DNA of 64,000 bases from the NCBI GenBank assembly GCA_948567375.1, contig OX419756.1, forward strand, positions 41,208,552 through 41,272,551, given 5' to 3'. The notes below the pieces were generated by a model, which saw only the letters and a program-made list of their open reading frames with translations, ran no database searches and was not told the DNA's origin. Source of the DNA: Lunularia cruciata (taxonomy: Eukaryota > Streptophyta > Marchantiopsida > Lunulariales > Lunulariaceae). Below are positions 45,923-58,238 of this stretch, in pieces (position 1 is the first letter of the stretch; every line of letters begins with the position of its first letter). The position numbers and the translations under genes were made by a program.

Positions 45923-46110
45923 AGTCAGCAGTTTTACTATCTCCAGTCTTGCTATCCCGGCGGGGTCGCCTTTCACTCTCCAGATATTTGGGTTCAGATT
46001 TTAGATTTGAGGGTACTGATTTAGTGTAAAGCATATAAATTCCCACATATCAAATCAATCCATCGGACTGTCTCTTCCATCTTTCTTTTCATTCAGCACT
46101 CTTCCTAATA
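45923..46110 (+). repeat. 5' LTR of copia A
   Basis: 188 bp, containing CAGTTTTACTATCTCCAGTC and ending CACTCTTCCTAATA. It aligns with the 3' LTR and with the LTR of copy B, whose complete start is TGTTAGCAG. The terminal inverted repeat is TGTTAG/CTAATA. Confidence 0.85.
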
Positions 46111-46122
46111 TGGTATCAGAGA
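46111..46122 (+). other. Primer-binding site of copia A
   Basis: TGGTATCAGAGA directly follows the LTR. It is one base different from the usual iMet primer site TGGTATCAGAGC. Confidence 0.85.
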
Positions 46123-48726
46123 GATATCACAGTCCAATGCAATCTCGCACAGAAGAGCCACAGTTACAATGAAGATCCACGCACCGCTACACTGAAGAGT
46201 TGCGCCCAGAAGAACCAGAGCTAGCTGGAAAGAAGATTCATGTACAAAAAGGGTCAAAACTGCAAAGAATGGCAACATGATGGGCATCCTGCTACAACCG
46301 TGATCTGCCTAAGTTCACTAGTCAATTCTTCCTTGTGTGGAAAAACAAAATAGAATTGATCTTCAGAATGGAGAAGCTTACCGATTTGATCACTGGTGTT
46401 GAAGAACTACACATCACTCCACCTTCAAATCCAGACAGAACCATGCACCCTCTTCCCGTGACCGGCCCTGGCAGCAAAGTTGCATGAGATGATAAAATGA
46501 CTATGCACATACCATTCTAAACAACTCAATTGAGGACAATCATCTGAGGATTATCAGCGGGATCCAGAGTACAACCTATGCTTGGGCAGAACTCAATGGC
46601 ATATATGCCTCAGCTGACATTGCAGCATAAATCCACATTCGAGATACTCTGCACACGTTGAGAATGAAGAATGGAGAAAATATGGCAAGACACCTCAACA
46701 ACTTCCGTCAGATTTTGGATAAATCAAATGGAATTGGTCAACCAAAGAAATCCCATCAAGGCAAACTTGACCCAAAGAGCACTGAATGTATTCTCCTTGG
46801 CTACTCCATGATAGCCAAAGGTATCGACTACAATAGTTTGACAACAAAAAGATCCTTGAGAGTAGATCTACCACCTTTCCTCTTCTCCTTGCCTCTCTGG
46901 TATCACAAACTACTCAGCCGCTTCCCTCTGTCCTTGTTGATTTCTTATATCAATGCCCCCCATTAACCATAGCAAACCTTACTCTATACATGTTAACTCT
47001 TTGCATCCACCGTCATCATCAACTTAGCCAACCCTAACATGCCATCGGACAAAGGCTCATCACAGGTGCTGGTAATACCTCTTCCGAGCAGCAGGAATTG
47101 AGTCCAGTAGGAGTTTTTCTTCACAACCTATTGCCCCTTTGTTGCACCGATGGCCCTACTCCTGCCCTGCCCCAACGGTTTTATGTTCAAGGTTTTTCTT
47201 CCCCTTTCTTACCTGGTCCTAACCTTCGAAGGGGAACATGCATGCACAAAATTGTCAAAATTTATGACCAGTTAGAAGAGGAGAAGCAAAGACAACATAA
47301 AAGTCTATTGACTTACACCGCTGACTTGAAGCACATCTCCACTACTTCAAACAGGCTATGGAGTGTTCTGATGCTGATAGATGGCAGGAGGCTATGAACA
47401 ATGAATTTTTGTCTTTGGAGAAGAACAACACCTGGACCTTGAGTGAATTACCCAAGGTAAGAATATGGTCGGTTGTAAATAGATTTTTAAAATCAAATAC
47501 AACTCAGATGGCTCTATCAATTGAAAAAAAGCCAAATTGGTAGCCAAAGGTTACTCCCAGGTATATGGAGTAGACTTTACAGAGGCATTTTCTCCAAAGG
47601 TGAGAATCACATCTGTTTGAATTCTGTTTGCATTGGCTGCACAATTCAATCTGGAAGTACACCAGATGGGCGTGAAAACTGCCTTTCTTAACGGTTACCT
47701 AGATGAGGAAGTCTACATGAAACTTCCCAGAGGGTTGCATATCTCTCCTGATAAATCATTGGTTTGCAGGTTGAACAAATCCTTGTATGGTTTGAAACAA
47801 TCATTCCGACAGTGATATCAAAGGATTGATACCTACTTGCTTCAGACTGGTTTCACCCGGAGGAATGCAGATCAGAATATTTACATCTCTCATGGAACTG
47901 ATGCAGATTTATATTTAGCATTGCACGTAGACAATTACATACTCGGAAGTGCATCTATAGAGCTACTTAGAGTTGTAAACAAAAGCTGTGTTCTGCATCC
48001 GAAGGTAGAGTTAGAAGAAGTTCATCAATGTTGGGGAATGCAAGTCTATAAGGGCAGACAAGAAGGACGGATATGGGTGACTCAAGCAAATTATTTACAG
48101 GAGAAACTTGGGGAGTTCAACATGTCTGACTGTAAACCGATCAATACACCCTCAGATCTGGGACTAAAACTATCAAACTCACAATGTCCTGAGACAGAGG
48201 CAGAGAAAGCAAAAATGGATTCTGTACTCTTTCAAGCAGCCGTTGGTAGCCTAATGTGGGCAATGATATATTTACCAGACTCAATATGTCCTATGCTGTG
48301 AGCACATTTTCTCAGTTTATGTCCAATCCAGGAATCATTCACCAGAAAGTAGTGAAAAGAATTGTCTGCTACTTGAAAGGTAGTCCGGCCATTGGACTGA
48401 AATTCATTAGAACAGAAGACACACATGAGCTACATGGCTTTTCTGATGCAGAGTGAGCTGGATACCATGACACCAGAAGATCTACTTTAGGCTTCTGTTT
48501 TCTATTGTTAAGTGGAGTTGTCAGCTGGACATCCAAGAAGCAAAAATCTGTTGCTCTGTCCACTGCGGAAGCAAAATATATGGCTTTGTTCAATGCCAGT
48601 ACTGAAGCTGTCTGGATAAGAAGCCTAATGCAGGAACTGAAATTTGATATAATACCCATTACACTGTATTGTGACAACCAGAGTGCAATAGCACAAGTGA
48701 ACAATCAAAGACGTCTAGAAAAATCT

Positions 48727-48888
48727 AAACACATAGATATCATTTCATCAAAGACTTATCAAATAGTGGAGAAATTGTCTAAAATCATAGATATCATTTA
48801 ATCAAAGACTTATCAAATAGTGTAGAAATTCTCTAAAAACATAGATATCATTTCATCAAAGACTTCTCAAATAGTGGAGAAATTGTCA
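48727..48888 (+). repeat. 54-bp triplication at the end of copia A RNase H
   Basis: Three tandem units (about 48,727, 48,781 and 48,835) each contain ATAGATATCATTT, ATCAAAGACTT and AGAAATT. The unit length is a multiple of three, but the repeats add stop codons after the first unit. Confidence 0.85.
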
Positions 48889-49002
48889 TCGTTTATATTC
48901 CCACCTCGATCGTAGTAGCAGATATCATGACGAAGCCCTTAGCTAGGGACAAACATTTGTATTTTTGTCACAATCTAACTCTCGGATGACAGTAGGTAGG
49001 AG

Positions 49003-49193
49003 GGTTATCAGTTTTACTATCTCCTGTCTTGCTAGCCCCGTTAGCCAGGCGTAGGCTAGGCCTCTCACTCTCTGGATAGTTAGGTTTAGATTTTAGGGTA
49101 CTGATTTACTATAAAACATGTAACTTTCTATATCAAATCATCCCATCGGACTGTCGCGTCCATCTTTATTTTCAGTCAGCACTCTTCCTAATA
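49003..49193 (+). repeat. 3' LTR of copia A
   Basis: 191 bp from GGTTATCAGTTTTACTATC to CTCTTCCTAATA, preceded by the purine-rich AGTAGGTAGGAGG. The expansin sequence resumes at the next base. Confidence 0.85.
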
Positions 49194-49396
49194 GCTTGCA
49201 AATGAAAAGCTCCAAGACAAAAAAATTCACCATGAAAAAGAATTGGGGCCAAAAATGGGAGCTTAAGCAGAAACTCCAGGGACAAGCAATTTCTTTCCGG
49301 ATCACTTTGGCTTCAGGTAAAGTGATGGTGGATAAGGATGTCGCTTCAGCTAACTGGAGGTTCCAGCAAATTTTTGAGTCTGCAAGTAACTTCTAA

Positions 49397-50385
49397 CCTT
49401 GGCTTCCCGGAGTTCTGTCAGGTTGTCACTACTGGGAAACCCCTGTGGTGCCTGATCTCGGTAAAGAAATTCCAAGAGATGTAATATATAGTCTACCGTA
49501 CCAACATGCCACAGACAGATACAGTGTAAATGGTAGCACCTGTCGGTCCAAGTAGATGAGCACGAATCCACGGAAGAGGCGGGTAGATTTTCTCCACCCT
49601 CTGCCATGCAATCGAGACCTAATCAGTAATTTCCATCCCATTGCTATAGTTAATCCGGTTACAGTAGAGGGGACCTGAAGTGGTCCGAATCAGGGGTTGG
49701 TGATAACATTCCTGCCTCACCTGTAACATTCCTAGGATATCAATGTCACCACCTCCATAAGTCAGAAGAGGTGGTGGTGACATCGGTATCCGAGTAATGT
49801 TACAGAGAAATCGAACCCGAAACGGGCGCTGATTCTTTCCCTTGACATTCTTATAATGATGAAGACATGAAGATGAAGTGGAGTTCACGAAGTGAATGCT
49901 GCGCATTACATTCACTCGTAACAGCTAGAAATTAATGGTCGAGGCATTGAGGAGATGGTCATAATCACAAGTTAAATTACTCGACCGCGGATGGATTTGT
50001 CGTAAAGCTGGAGTGCAACAGAGGCTTGCAGCGAGAATAAGCACCCACTGCTCCCTACCGCAACAGGAGATCATCAAGATTCAAAAGGAGTTCTATGTAT
50101 ACTACTGATGTCCCATAGCTTGAATTGGTCATGACCACGAATTCGAACTGTAGGGAGAATAAGTTTCTAAGGGAAAGCTTATATATATACACAAGACTTG
50201 TTCAAGGGACGGTCTAAAGCAGGTAGGTCAAATAATCTAACTTGCACTGCCAATACGAGTTGATCAGTAAGAGGCTGAAACATATATACCGTCTCGAGAT
50301 TTATTCCTGTATGGCCAGGATATTGATGTTGTCCATCAGACCGAGCCATCGTCAGCAACTGTTTCGCCGGGTGGGATCCGGTTCC
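49397..50385. other. 3' flank of the expansin pseudogene with a long hairpin
   Basis: No gene. It contains the inverted repeat at 49,721-49,805 listed separately. It separates copia copies A and B, which face each other tail to tail. Confidence 0.55.
49721..49805. repeat. Imperfect long hairpin, MITE-like or small-RNA-precursor-like
   Basis: The left arm CTGTAACATTCCTAGGATAT... and the right arm ending GGTATCCGAGTAATGTTACAG pair over about 35 bases with a few mismatches around a short loop near 49,756-49,768. The central part of the arms carries TGTCACCACCT and AGGTGGTGGTGACA. The length (85 nt) and pairing fit a short MITE or a miRNA-like foldback. Confidence 0.7.
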
Positions 50386-50587
50386 TATTAGGAAGAGTGC
50401 TCACTGAAGATTGGGAAAAGTGCTCACTGAAGGTGAAGATGGACCAGACAGTCCGATGGGTTAATTTGATTTGGAAAATTACATGCTTCATAGTAAATCA
50501 GTACCGTAGAATCTGAATCCATTTATCTGGAGAGTGAAAGGCGGCAGCCGCCGGGCCAGCAAGACGGGAGATAGTTAACTGCTAACA
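50386..50587 (-). repeat. 3' LTR of copia B
   Basis: On the - strand it begins TGTTAGCAGTTAACTATCTC and ends CTTCCTAATA, about 202 bp. Next to its outer end the string GTGCTCACTGAAG occurs twice in tandem (about 50,398-50,433), accounting for its extra length over the copy A LTRs. Confidence 0.85.
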
Positions 50588-51878
50588 CTCGTACTTACTG
50601 TCTACCGTCATCCGAGAGCTAGCTTGTGACAAAAATACAAATGCTTGTCCCTAGCTAAGGGCTTTGTCATGATATCTGCTACCATGATCGAGGTGCGAAT
50701 ATATGCGATGACGATTTCTCCACTATTTGGTTAGTCTTTGATGAAATATTTACGTGTTTAGATCTTTTGTGACTCCTTTGATTGTACACTTGTGCTATTG
50801 CACTCTGGTTGTCACAATATAGTGTAATGGGTCCTATATCAAGTTTCAGCTCCCGCAGCAGGCTTCTTATCCAGACTGCTTCAGTACTGGCATTGGGTAA
50901 AGTAATATATACTGCTTTGGCTGTGGGACAGAGCAACATATTTTTGTTTCTTGAATGTCCAGCTGACAATTCCACTAAACAATAGAAAACAGAAGCCTGA
51001 AGTAGATTTTCTGGTGTCATGGCATCAAGCAAAATCAGAATCAGAAAACCCATGTAGCTCATGTGTGTCTTCTTTTTTAATGAATTTTGAGTCCAATTGG
51101 CCGCCTACCTTGCAAGTACCCAAAAATCCATTTCACCGCTCTTGAGTGAATGATTCCTGGATTGGACATAAATTGAGAAACGGTGCTCATCGAATAGGAT
51201 ATGTCGGGTTCCGTACATATTATTGCCCAATGTCTCTGTAAAGTCTACTCCATATACTTGGGAGTAACCTCTGGCTTTGTTTCGATTGATTGATAGAGTC
51301 ATCTGAGTTGTATTTGATTTTGGAAATATATTTACAATAGACCACATTCTTACCTTTGGGTAGTTCCGTCAAGGGCTGGGTGTTGTTCTTCTCCAAAGAC
51401 AAAACTTCATCGTTCACAACCTCTTACCATTGAATCAGCATCATAACACTCCATAGCTTGTTTGGAGATAGTGGTGATGCGCTTCAAGTCCGTGATGTAA
51501 GTCAATAGACTTTTGTGTTGTCTTTGCTTCTCCTCTTCTAAGTGGTCATAAATTTTGACAATTTTGCGCATGCGTGCTTGCCTTCTAAGGTTACGACCAG
51601 GTATGGAAGGGGAAGAAAAACCTACAACATAAGGCATTGGGGCAGGGCAGGAGTAAGGGCATTGGTGCAACAAAGGGGCAATAGATCATGAAGGGAAACT
51701 CCTATTGGACTTGATTCCTGCTGCTCGGGATGAGGTATTGCCTACACATGTGATGAGCCTTCATCCAATGGCCTATTAGGGCTTGCTATAGTTGATGATG
51801 AATGTGGATGCAAAGAGTTAACATGTATAGAGTATATAGGGCTTGCTATGGTTAATGGGGGGCATTGATATAGGGAAT
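50386..51878 (-). mobile_element. Ty1/copia copy B, inverted and heavily deleted
   Basis: Same family as copy A on the opposite strand. It consists of the 3' LTR (50,386-50,587), RNase H (51,062-50,679 with [16 protein letters not shown] and [12 protein letters not shown]), then a direct jump to RT entry sequence (51,347-51,105) and the linker before RT (51,673-51,407). The catalytic RT core, protease and gag are absent. It matches copy A up to about 51,878, where a gypsy LTR begins. Confidence 0.82.
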
Positions 51879-52366
51879 TGTAAGAGACCAAGATAAAGAG
51901 GAGAAACAAGCGAATGGAATATCAAAGTGAAAAATCACATTGTGACTCTTGAATGAATGAAACTAATAATACTTAGCATGAACTTGGACTTTGGTATTTA
52001 TTGTGAAACATACAAGTCTCTTGAGAAGCTTCCCAAGAAGCTTCCTCAAAGTTGTTTTCTTATAGTGTAGATTAAGCTAATCAGGAAGCTTCTCAAGAAT
52101 CTTTCTTCTAGAAATCATCTACTTGGCATGCAAGCTAAATTAGCCATAAAGCTTTCCAAGAAGCTTCATTCTAGAAATTATTTACTTGGCGTGCAAACTA
52201 AGCTAGCCAAGAATATGAGTCACCACCTGGTATGCATGTTACCCAATACTTGGAAGGTACCAAGAAGTTTTCTAGATACTTCTAGAATATTCTAGGTTAT
52301 TTTGCTAATTTTAGGCTAATTTTACTAATTTATTGGTAAACTACATATTATTATATATTCTTCCAT
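51879..52366 (-). repeat. Presumed 3' LTR of gypsy element 2
   Basis: On the - strand the segment runs from TGGAAGAATATAT to TCTCTTACA, about 488 bp, with near-perfect inverted ends TGGAAGA/TCTTACA. It is AT-rich with several AAGCTTC repeats. It starts just downstream of the element's chromodomain. The matching 5' LTR was not found, so the call rests on ends and position. Confidence 0.6.
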
Positions 52367-52379
52367 TGCTAGTTGGTGA

Positions 52380-55300
52380 TATCCTTGTCACCACTAAAAT
52401 TTTGAATTCTTTGATGGTTGTTTGTGTATTCTAGAGATGAGAAAGAGGCTCCTAGGTAGCATCATGAAAAGAATACCCTTTCCAAAGGACCTTATAGTCA
52501 GTATGTTATTGGTAGTCACTTTGAATGTGACAACGTGGAAGGATACAATCAACTTCATACTTTCCATGATCATTGATAGATACAAGAGGAGGAGGAGGAG
52601 GAGGAGTAGGTTGGACACAAGAGAAAACACAAGATGGATTGTAAACAAAAAGTTTCAACTTGGAAATGTGAAAGATATGGTGGATTTGCATATGAGAAGA
52701 CAAGGCAAGTCGATAAAAAATAAGAAAAATGATTCGTTAAATTATTTCTCAAAAGATCATTAAATGGACCTATTCAATTACTAGCAAGTTTACAGACTTA
52801 GGTATCAAGTGGGAGTGGTAGGTTACTAGAAGAAAACATGACCTTATCACCAAGTGAAAAGTAAGATCATGAAGATGTTGGTACGCATATTGTTTCTCAT
52901 GATTTTGAGCAACAAGGAGATGAGATTTGGTTTGTTATAAGGATTGGGATATAGTGATCAAGAAGGTGAAAATATGAAGGACATGAGATGGAGGTGGAGC
53001 AAGAAGGGAATCTAGAACAAGTGGATCTTGGCCAAAATTAAAGAAGAAGAGAGAGAATCCGGTGCTTGTCTATTTGGAATTATTATAGGTAAACTCAATA
53101 GCTACAAGACATTTATCCCAATTGGTATGGTGAACATTGACAAATGCATAAAGTATATCCTCCAAGGTGCAATTTTTGCATTTGGTTTGTCCATCAGTTT
53201 GAGGATGATATGTTGTGGACAAAACAAATTTGGTGCTGAATATCAAGAAGAGTGCTTGCCAATTTTTTTTGGTGAAATGAGGATCACATTTGGAAACGAG
53301 TACACAAGGTATCCCATGATGCTTGAAGACATTGCAAAAGTAGATCTGGGCCAATTTTGGAGCATCCACTACATCAAAGGTTTGGTGTCAAATGGATTTG
53401 CTTACTAAGCTTATCCACAAACACCAAAATTATTGTATGAACTTGCTTAGTCTTGGGCAAGGATGTGATGAGATCTAAACTTGTGTGTTCCCATCAAGTA
53501 GATAGGATGGGAAGTGGTTGAAGAATCCCACTTGATTTTTGGTTATTGGCCTTGTTGCATTGGTATCTCTCACAAAATCAAACAAACTCTCAAACATCAT
53601 GCGTTATGTTGGATCACACCCATTGGTGTTGTAGGGTACCCAAGGTCTTGTCCACATCCATGAGACAAATGATTGGTAAGTCATGGGATTCTTGAAGATG
53701 CACAAGTCATAGATCACCCTTGGTTAGAATATAGATCTGGTTCTCCTAGAATTGAAGGATTTCTTTGAAAAAGAAGGCACTGTATTCCTTATCATGTGGA
53801 ACAAAATGACCTTGTATCATATGAAAGAAGTGATCTTGTTGTAAAGCGGTCCTAAACTCAATTTGGACCTTAAAGTTGATTGACACTATCATATTTGGCA
53901 TTAATGAGAAGAAGAGACTTCAAATCTGGTTGTTGTGATAGTGCATTGGGGATAATATGGAACCTACCAGGTTTGTACTCAAATTTGAGGTCAAATAATT
54001 GTAGTTGTTTGTCCCATTGATAATATCTACTCTTCATGTGTTCCAAATGTAATGTAATGTCACAAGGGTTGGTGATTGGTTTGCATGACTGTTTGTTTCC
54101 TCAAGAGATAATACATCTATACCTTGGTAGCATATACCATTTTTAGTTATTCTGGATCTCAAGTAGAGTAATTTCTTTCTGTGGTGTTTAGTTGGTGAGA
54201 CAAAAAGGCAATGAGATGTAATCTATCTGAAAATTCTTGCTACAACACGGCTCCAATTGCAAATTTAGAAATATCAAAATCAACCACACAAGGTAGTTGA
54301 AGGTCATATGGTTGAAGTTGAAGATACCATATATTTCAACTTCTTGAATGTTTCTTTGTGCTTGGTGGTCCACTAAAAGCTCAAGTTTTTCCCCAAGAGG
54401 TTGATAAATAGTACAGCCATATGAGCATAACAGCGTATGAACGATCAATAAAAACTTGCCACTCTATTAAATGTCCATACCTCTATAGTATCCTTTGGAG
54501 TAGGCCAATCATTAATGGCTTTGACTTTCTCCTCTTCCATCTTGATCCACTCCAATCTTGACTGAGATCTTGTGATCTAAGAAGTTAACTTCCTTCTACC
54601 AAAAGGCACAATTTGACTTCTTGTAATAAAACTTCCACTAATATAGTCTTTCTAGGATTTCTTGCATGTGATTGGATGAGCTCATATTGGGATTCCTTTT
54701 TTTTTTATCATTTTGCTCCACAAACTCCATCTAGAAAAATTTTCAAGGTCACCTTTTCTTGAGTAGATATTCAACAATACAATGTCCAATTTGGCAATAA
54801 TACAAAAAACCACCATTTTGTTATAATCTTTCTCTATTTGAAATACCAAGTGTATAATAAAAATAACCATCATTTTTTTGCAATCTCTCTCTATATGTAA
54901 TGCCAAGTTATCTCTGTTGGATGGCATTAATCTCTATTGGTGTCAGCTCCTCCACCCATGTGTAGTGTACTGGTAGGTTTTATGGAGATCAAGGTCAAGA
55001 TCAAGTTGTTGCAACCAAGGAATCAAAGCATTTAGCCAACTACATGGCTTCCTCCAAATGTCTTGGCTTTTGCATAGTCACATCTAGTTTGGTTTGTGAT
55101 TTCAAGCACCTCAAAAATTGATCTAGAACTTTACCTTCTAATTTATTTGGAATTTGCATGATGGTGTTCTAAAATTGCATGATGTAACTTCTTACAAAGC
55201 CAATATGCTTTAACTCTACCAACCTATCTTGTGCAACTTGTGTGGCATTTATAGTTTACAATCAACCAATTATTATATTCTTGAATTTCTTCCATGTCAT

Positions 55301-55660
55301 GTCAAGATTGGTGTAACAAATTGCCATTTAACTTGCTCACTCAGAACCACCGCCATAGCTTTGCTATTCCATCCAATTGGCTAGAATCCAAGAGAATCTT
55401 TTTCTATTCATCTTGAAGATTTGTAGCTTTGAAATAACATTGCAATCAAACACAGAATGTTCCACTACACCAAGAGATTCTTACTTGCAAATACTTTGGG
55501 CCTTGGAAATTGGATTTGCTCTTCCACTTCTTGGAATGGTGCTCTCTCTTGTCATTGATGATCTTGTTCTGCCAAGGTGCTCAATTTTTTGTTGCATGGA
55601 AATGATAACTTCAAGCATTACCGCTATGACTACTACTCTATCAAACTACCTATAGTTGAT
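52380..55660 (-). mobile_element. Ty3/gypsy chromovirus-like element 2, reverse strand, deleted
   Basis: Reading the - strand from 55,660: gag (QDRLVELKHIGFVRSYIMQF-like, about 55,240-55,180); a junk or deleted stretch; the RT-RNase H tether and RNase H remnants (about 54,500-54,000, ending with a LSQQPDL-like motif near 53,950); the integrase core at 53,369-53,070 (HHGIPCVLVSKCDPHFT, TTYHPQTDGQT); a module with HIFHISKLKLF; and a chromodomain-like end (YEVDCIL near 52,540 and WKGYSFHDAT near 52,470). No RT palm is seen, so it lost RT internally. Many stops. Confidence 0.78.
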
Positions 55661-56351
55661 CTAAGTTAACACATAGATGCAACATTGTTCATTATTCTCA
55701 ATAGGTCACAATCTGAAGTACCAAGGGTTCATAAGACAAGGTGATTGTATTCAAAATTTTTAACCTAAAGCATGAGATGATGAATTGAGTGAAATGATGC
55801 TTGGTGTGAAAACTCGACAAATATCACTTTTGCGGTCATCAGGTAAGTAAAGTCTGTTCCCGTAAAGATTAAATGCATTAAAATTGGTTAAACACAAAGT
55901 CAAACAATAACAATGTAATTCTTCTTGGTTTCATATTTAATCTCTTAGCTTGAAACTATACCCAAAAGAGAGTAACAAGCATTGATCACAGTCCCATCAC
56001 AACAATTTGTCACTCACAAATCACAATACTTCAATTCTATCCAAACAAACTTAATTGTGATGATTTAGTCCATCCCAAAAATAGCTACTTTGTTGCAAGA
56101 CCACTTTGCCTCAGAATTGTGTTCCACCTCTCCACTGAAGGCACAACTTCCTCAATCTAAATTCTTTCACATCAACTCAATGTTGCACTCACAAATGCAA
56201 AATACTACCAACACTACAATTCTTCTCAAATCTGTCAAGGCATTGCTTTGACTGCACTTCACTCAAAATCAAACACACAGAATGAAGATCAAGGTCATGG
56301 AATCCAATATCCAACAAACACATTGATTTGCATGTTGAATTTCTCCACGCA

Positions 56352-56449
<98 letters not shown>

Positions 56450-56720
56450 GTTAATACTCAAAATTAAGCTCAAGTGATAAGTACTATTTCACAACACTTT
56501 GCTTTATCTATTCTTATGATTATGAGCACTGAACAACATTTTACTACAAAGGCCTCCTTTAAATAGGCAGGTCACTTCAACAATTATCTAACTTCCTAAA
56601 CTGCTTTCTAACAACTTTACCAACCTGTAGATCCAAAAGGACAATGCACCTCTTCATATATACCTCTTCCTATCTCAAAACTGGTCCTAATGCAATCTGA
56701 TATCTTCCTTGACTTTGGCT
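55661..56720 (-). repeat. LTR-like region with (CA)47
   Basis: Downstream (on the - strand) of the ORF of gypsy 3, with a TATTTAAAGG TATA-like string near 56,570 followed by a leader-like stretch. This fits the U3-R part of a 3' LTR of gypsy 3, but I could not locate a second copy because the other end is outside the window. The part nearest 55,661-55,860 may instead be the leader of gypsy 2. Confidence 0.35.
56354..56447. repeat. (CA)47 dinucleotide microsatellite
   Basis: An uninterrupted 94-nt CA run. Open frames through it (poly His-Thr or Cys-Val) are artefacts. Confidence 0.97.
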
Positions 56721-56806
56721 TCTAAACCCAAAGTAACTTCCTGCACTTCTCTAGCTTTGGGTTTATCCACTATCACTAGATCTTCTACCAAATCCACTAC
56801 TTCACT

Positions 56807-58206
56807 TCAAACTACAATTGAGGTCATAGGTACACTATCCACATCATCTACTGACCCATTCTTTTGTATTGTCTTAGATAACTCTCTCAAAGACACTTGT
56901 ACTCCTACTTCTCTTACTTTGGACTTTTTCTTTAACTTCATGGTACTAAGAAGTCTCTCTAATTCCAAATGTACTAAGTCCAACCTAAGACAGACATTGT
57001 CTCCTGCTTCTAATATCTTTCTATCTACTTGATCTGTCAAGTGAATCAACAACTTTTTTAATTCAATGTCCTTTGCTTTCTTCATTCTCATTTCATACAC
57101 TAACAACTTCAATTTGTACAGTCTTGCTTCCTCCAACTGAACTTCAGACATCATCCCTAACATTGCCTTCATTCTTACAGCAACCTCTTTGATTGCCTCT
57201 CGCCTTGGCATCTGCAGCTTCTCTCTCTCTACTAATAACTCGTCACAATATATCTTCACCTCATCTTTGAACTTGGCCCTCAACGCTTCTTTCTCCTTCA
57301 CACTCTGCCGGAGCTGTTCTTCCATTCCTTTGGCTAACCCGTGCAATTGCTCTTCTTCTCTATTTTGCATGGCTAACTCCTGTTGCCAAGCCCAATCTTT
57401 CTCAATTGCAGTCACCTTCAAACTCTCCAACTCTTCTCCCATGACAGCAGCCATTGCTTTCAAATGTATAACTTCTACCCGCGTATCATGCACTTTTGCC
57501 CACAAGGCCTCAAACTTCATCAACTGCTCCTTCCGATCTTCTTCTTGCTTTGCCATGGCTTTGCCTCTCTTCACAAAGTCTTTTGTTGGACTCTCAATTT
57601 CCTTCCTCCTCAGCTCTACATCAGTCCAAAGCTCTACGAACTCACGCTCTCCCCGACTCAACTTTCTTCTCAACCCCGAATTTTCATCACTCATGTACTA
57701 CACTATTGTCAATTCGTCTTTCACTCTTGAGTGATCTCTCTTCAAGTCTTCTCTCTTCTTATGCAATTGCAACAGCAAGGGACAAACTACCCATGACAAG
57801 TACTCTACTCCATCAAAGACTCATAAGCTCTTAGCTTGCTTTTGCTCTTTGCTTCTTACTTCTACTATTGGAGCTTTACTCCAAAGTCTTAATCTTCTAA
57901 CTCTCAAAGGTACTTCATCTAAACTTTCCCCCTCTTCTACTACCAGAATTACATTGCTTGCTTTTGCCCCCACTCCTTCTCCCTCTTCTACCTCATTGAA
58001 CTTCCGCCTTCCCTCAGCCTCCAGAGTTTCTTCTATCTCCATGGTGGGTAATTTGTGACATAGGTTTCCTCCTCCTTCCATTAGATCCATTGCTGCATGG
58101 AACTCTTGTTCTTCTTTATCAGCATCGTCTCCTCTTTTTTGCTGAACTTCCACCTCCTCTTTGCTTCCACTGCTAGACTCTTCACTTTGTAGTGTCAACT
58201 TTGGTT

Positions 58207-58238
<32 letters not shown>

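Larger units (their letters stand above)
45923..49193 (+). mobile_element. Ty1/copia copy A inside the expansin exon, internally deleted
   Basis: LTRs at 45,923-46,110 and 49,003-49,193 with a primer-binding site directly after the first. Gag remnants (46,258-46,740) run straight into the C-terminus of integrase (KLDPKSTECILLGYS, about 46,765-46,805), so the protease and most of integrase are missing. RT follows in pieces (47,358-48,300) with the catalytic YVDD changed to HVDN (about 47,923-47,934). RNase H is at 48,478-48,800. I could not find a clean target-site duplication. Exact left and right edges are uncertain by a few bases because the host codons and LTR ends look alike. Confidence 0.87.
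45015..49396 (+). pseudogene. EXPA: Third expansin, dead and split by copia A
   Basis: The 5' part starts at ATG 45,015 (signal peptide MDLMVLAFLAATVVM..., then TFYGGNDASGTTG). Exon 2 begins after TTGCAG at about 45,402 with GACGYG, and exon 3 after the conserved boundary at about 45,822 with RIPCVKVGGICF and NPWFNLVLVFKVAGDGNV. The 3' part resumes at 49,194 with MKSSKTKKFTMKKNWGQKWE and ends at a stop at 49,394-49,396. Defects: the intron 1 donor is GA where GT is expected; at least two single-base deletions occur around 45,420 and 45,477; there is an in-frame stop at 45,529-45,531; and a copia element lies inside domain 2. Unlike expansins 1 and 2 it keeps both canonical Cys motifs (TNLCPAN near 45,580 and NNNGDWCNPP near 45,610-45,640), so it belongs to the standard alpha-expansin type. 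Confidence 0.88.

Noticed and set aside
56189-56473. Cys-Val or His-Thr repeat proteins
   Set aside because: Pure translation of the CA microsatellite.
57189-57734. Long + strand frame of 181 codons and neighbours
   Set aside because: Opposite-strand shadow of the coiled-coil ORF; Ser/Phe-rich composition is the complement of Glu/Lys codons.
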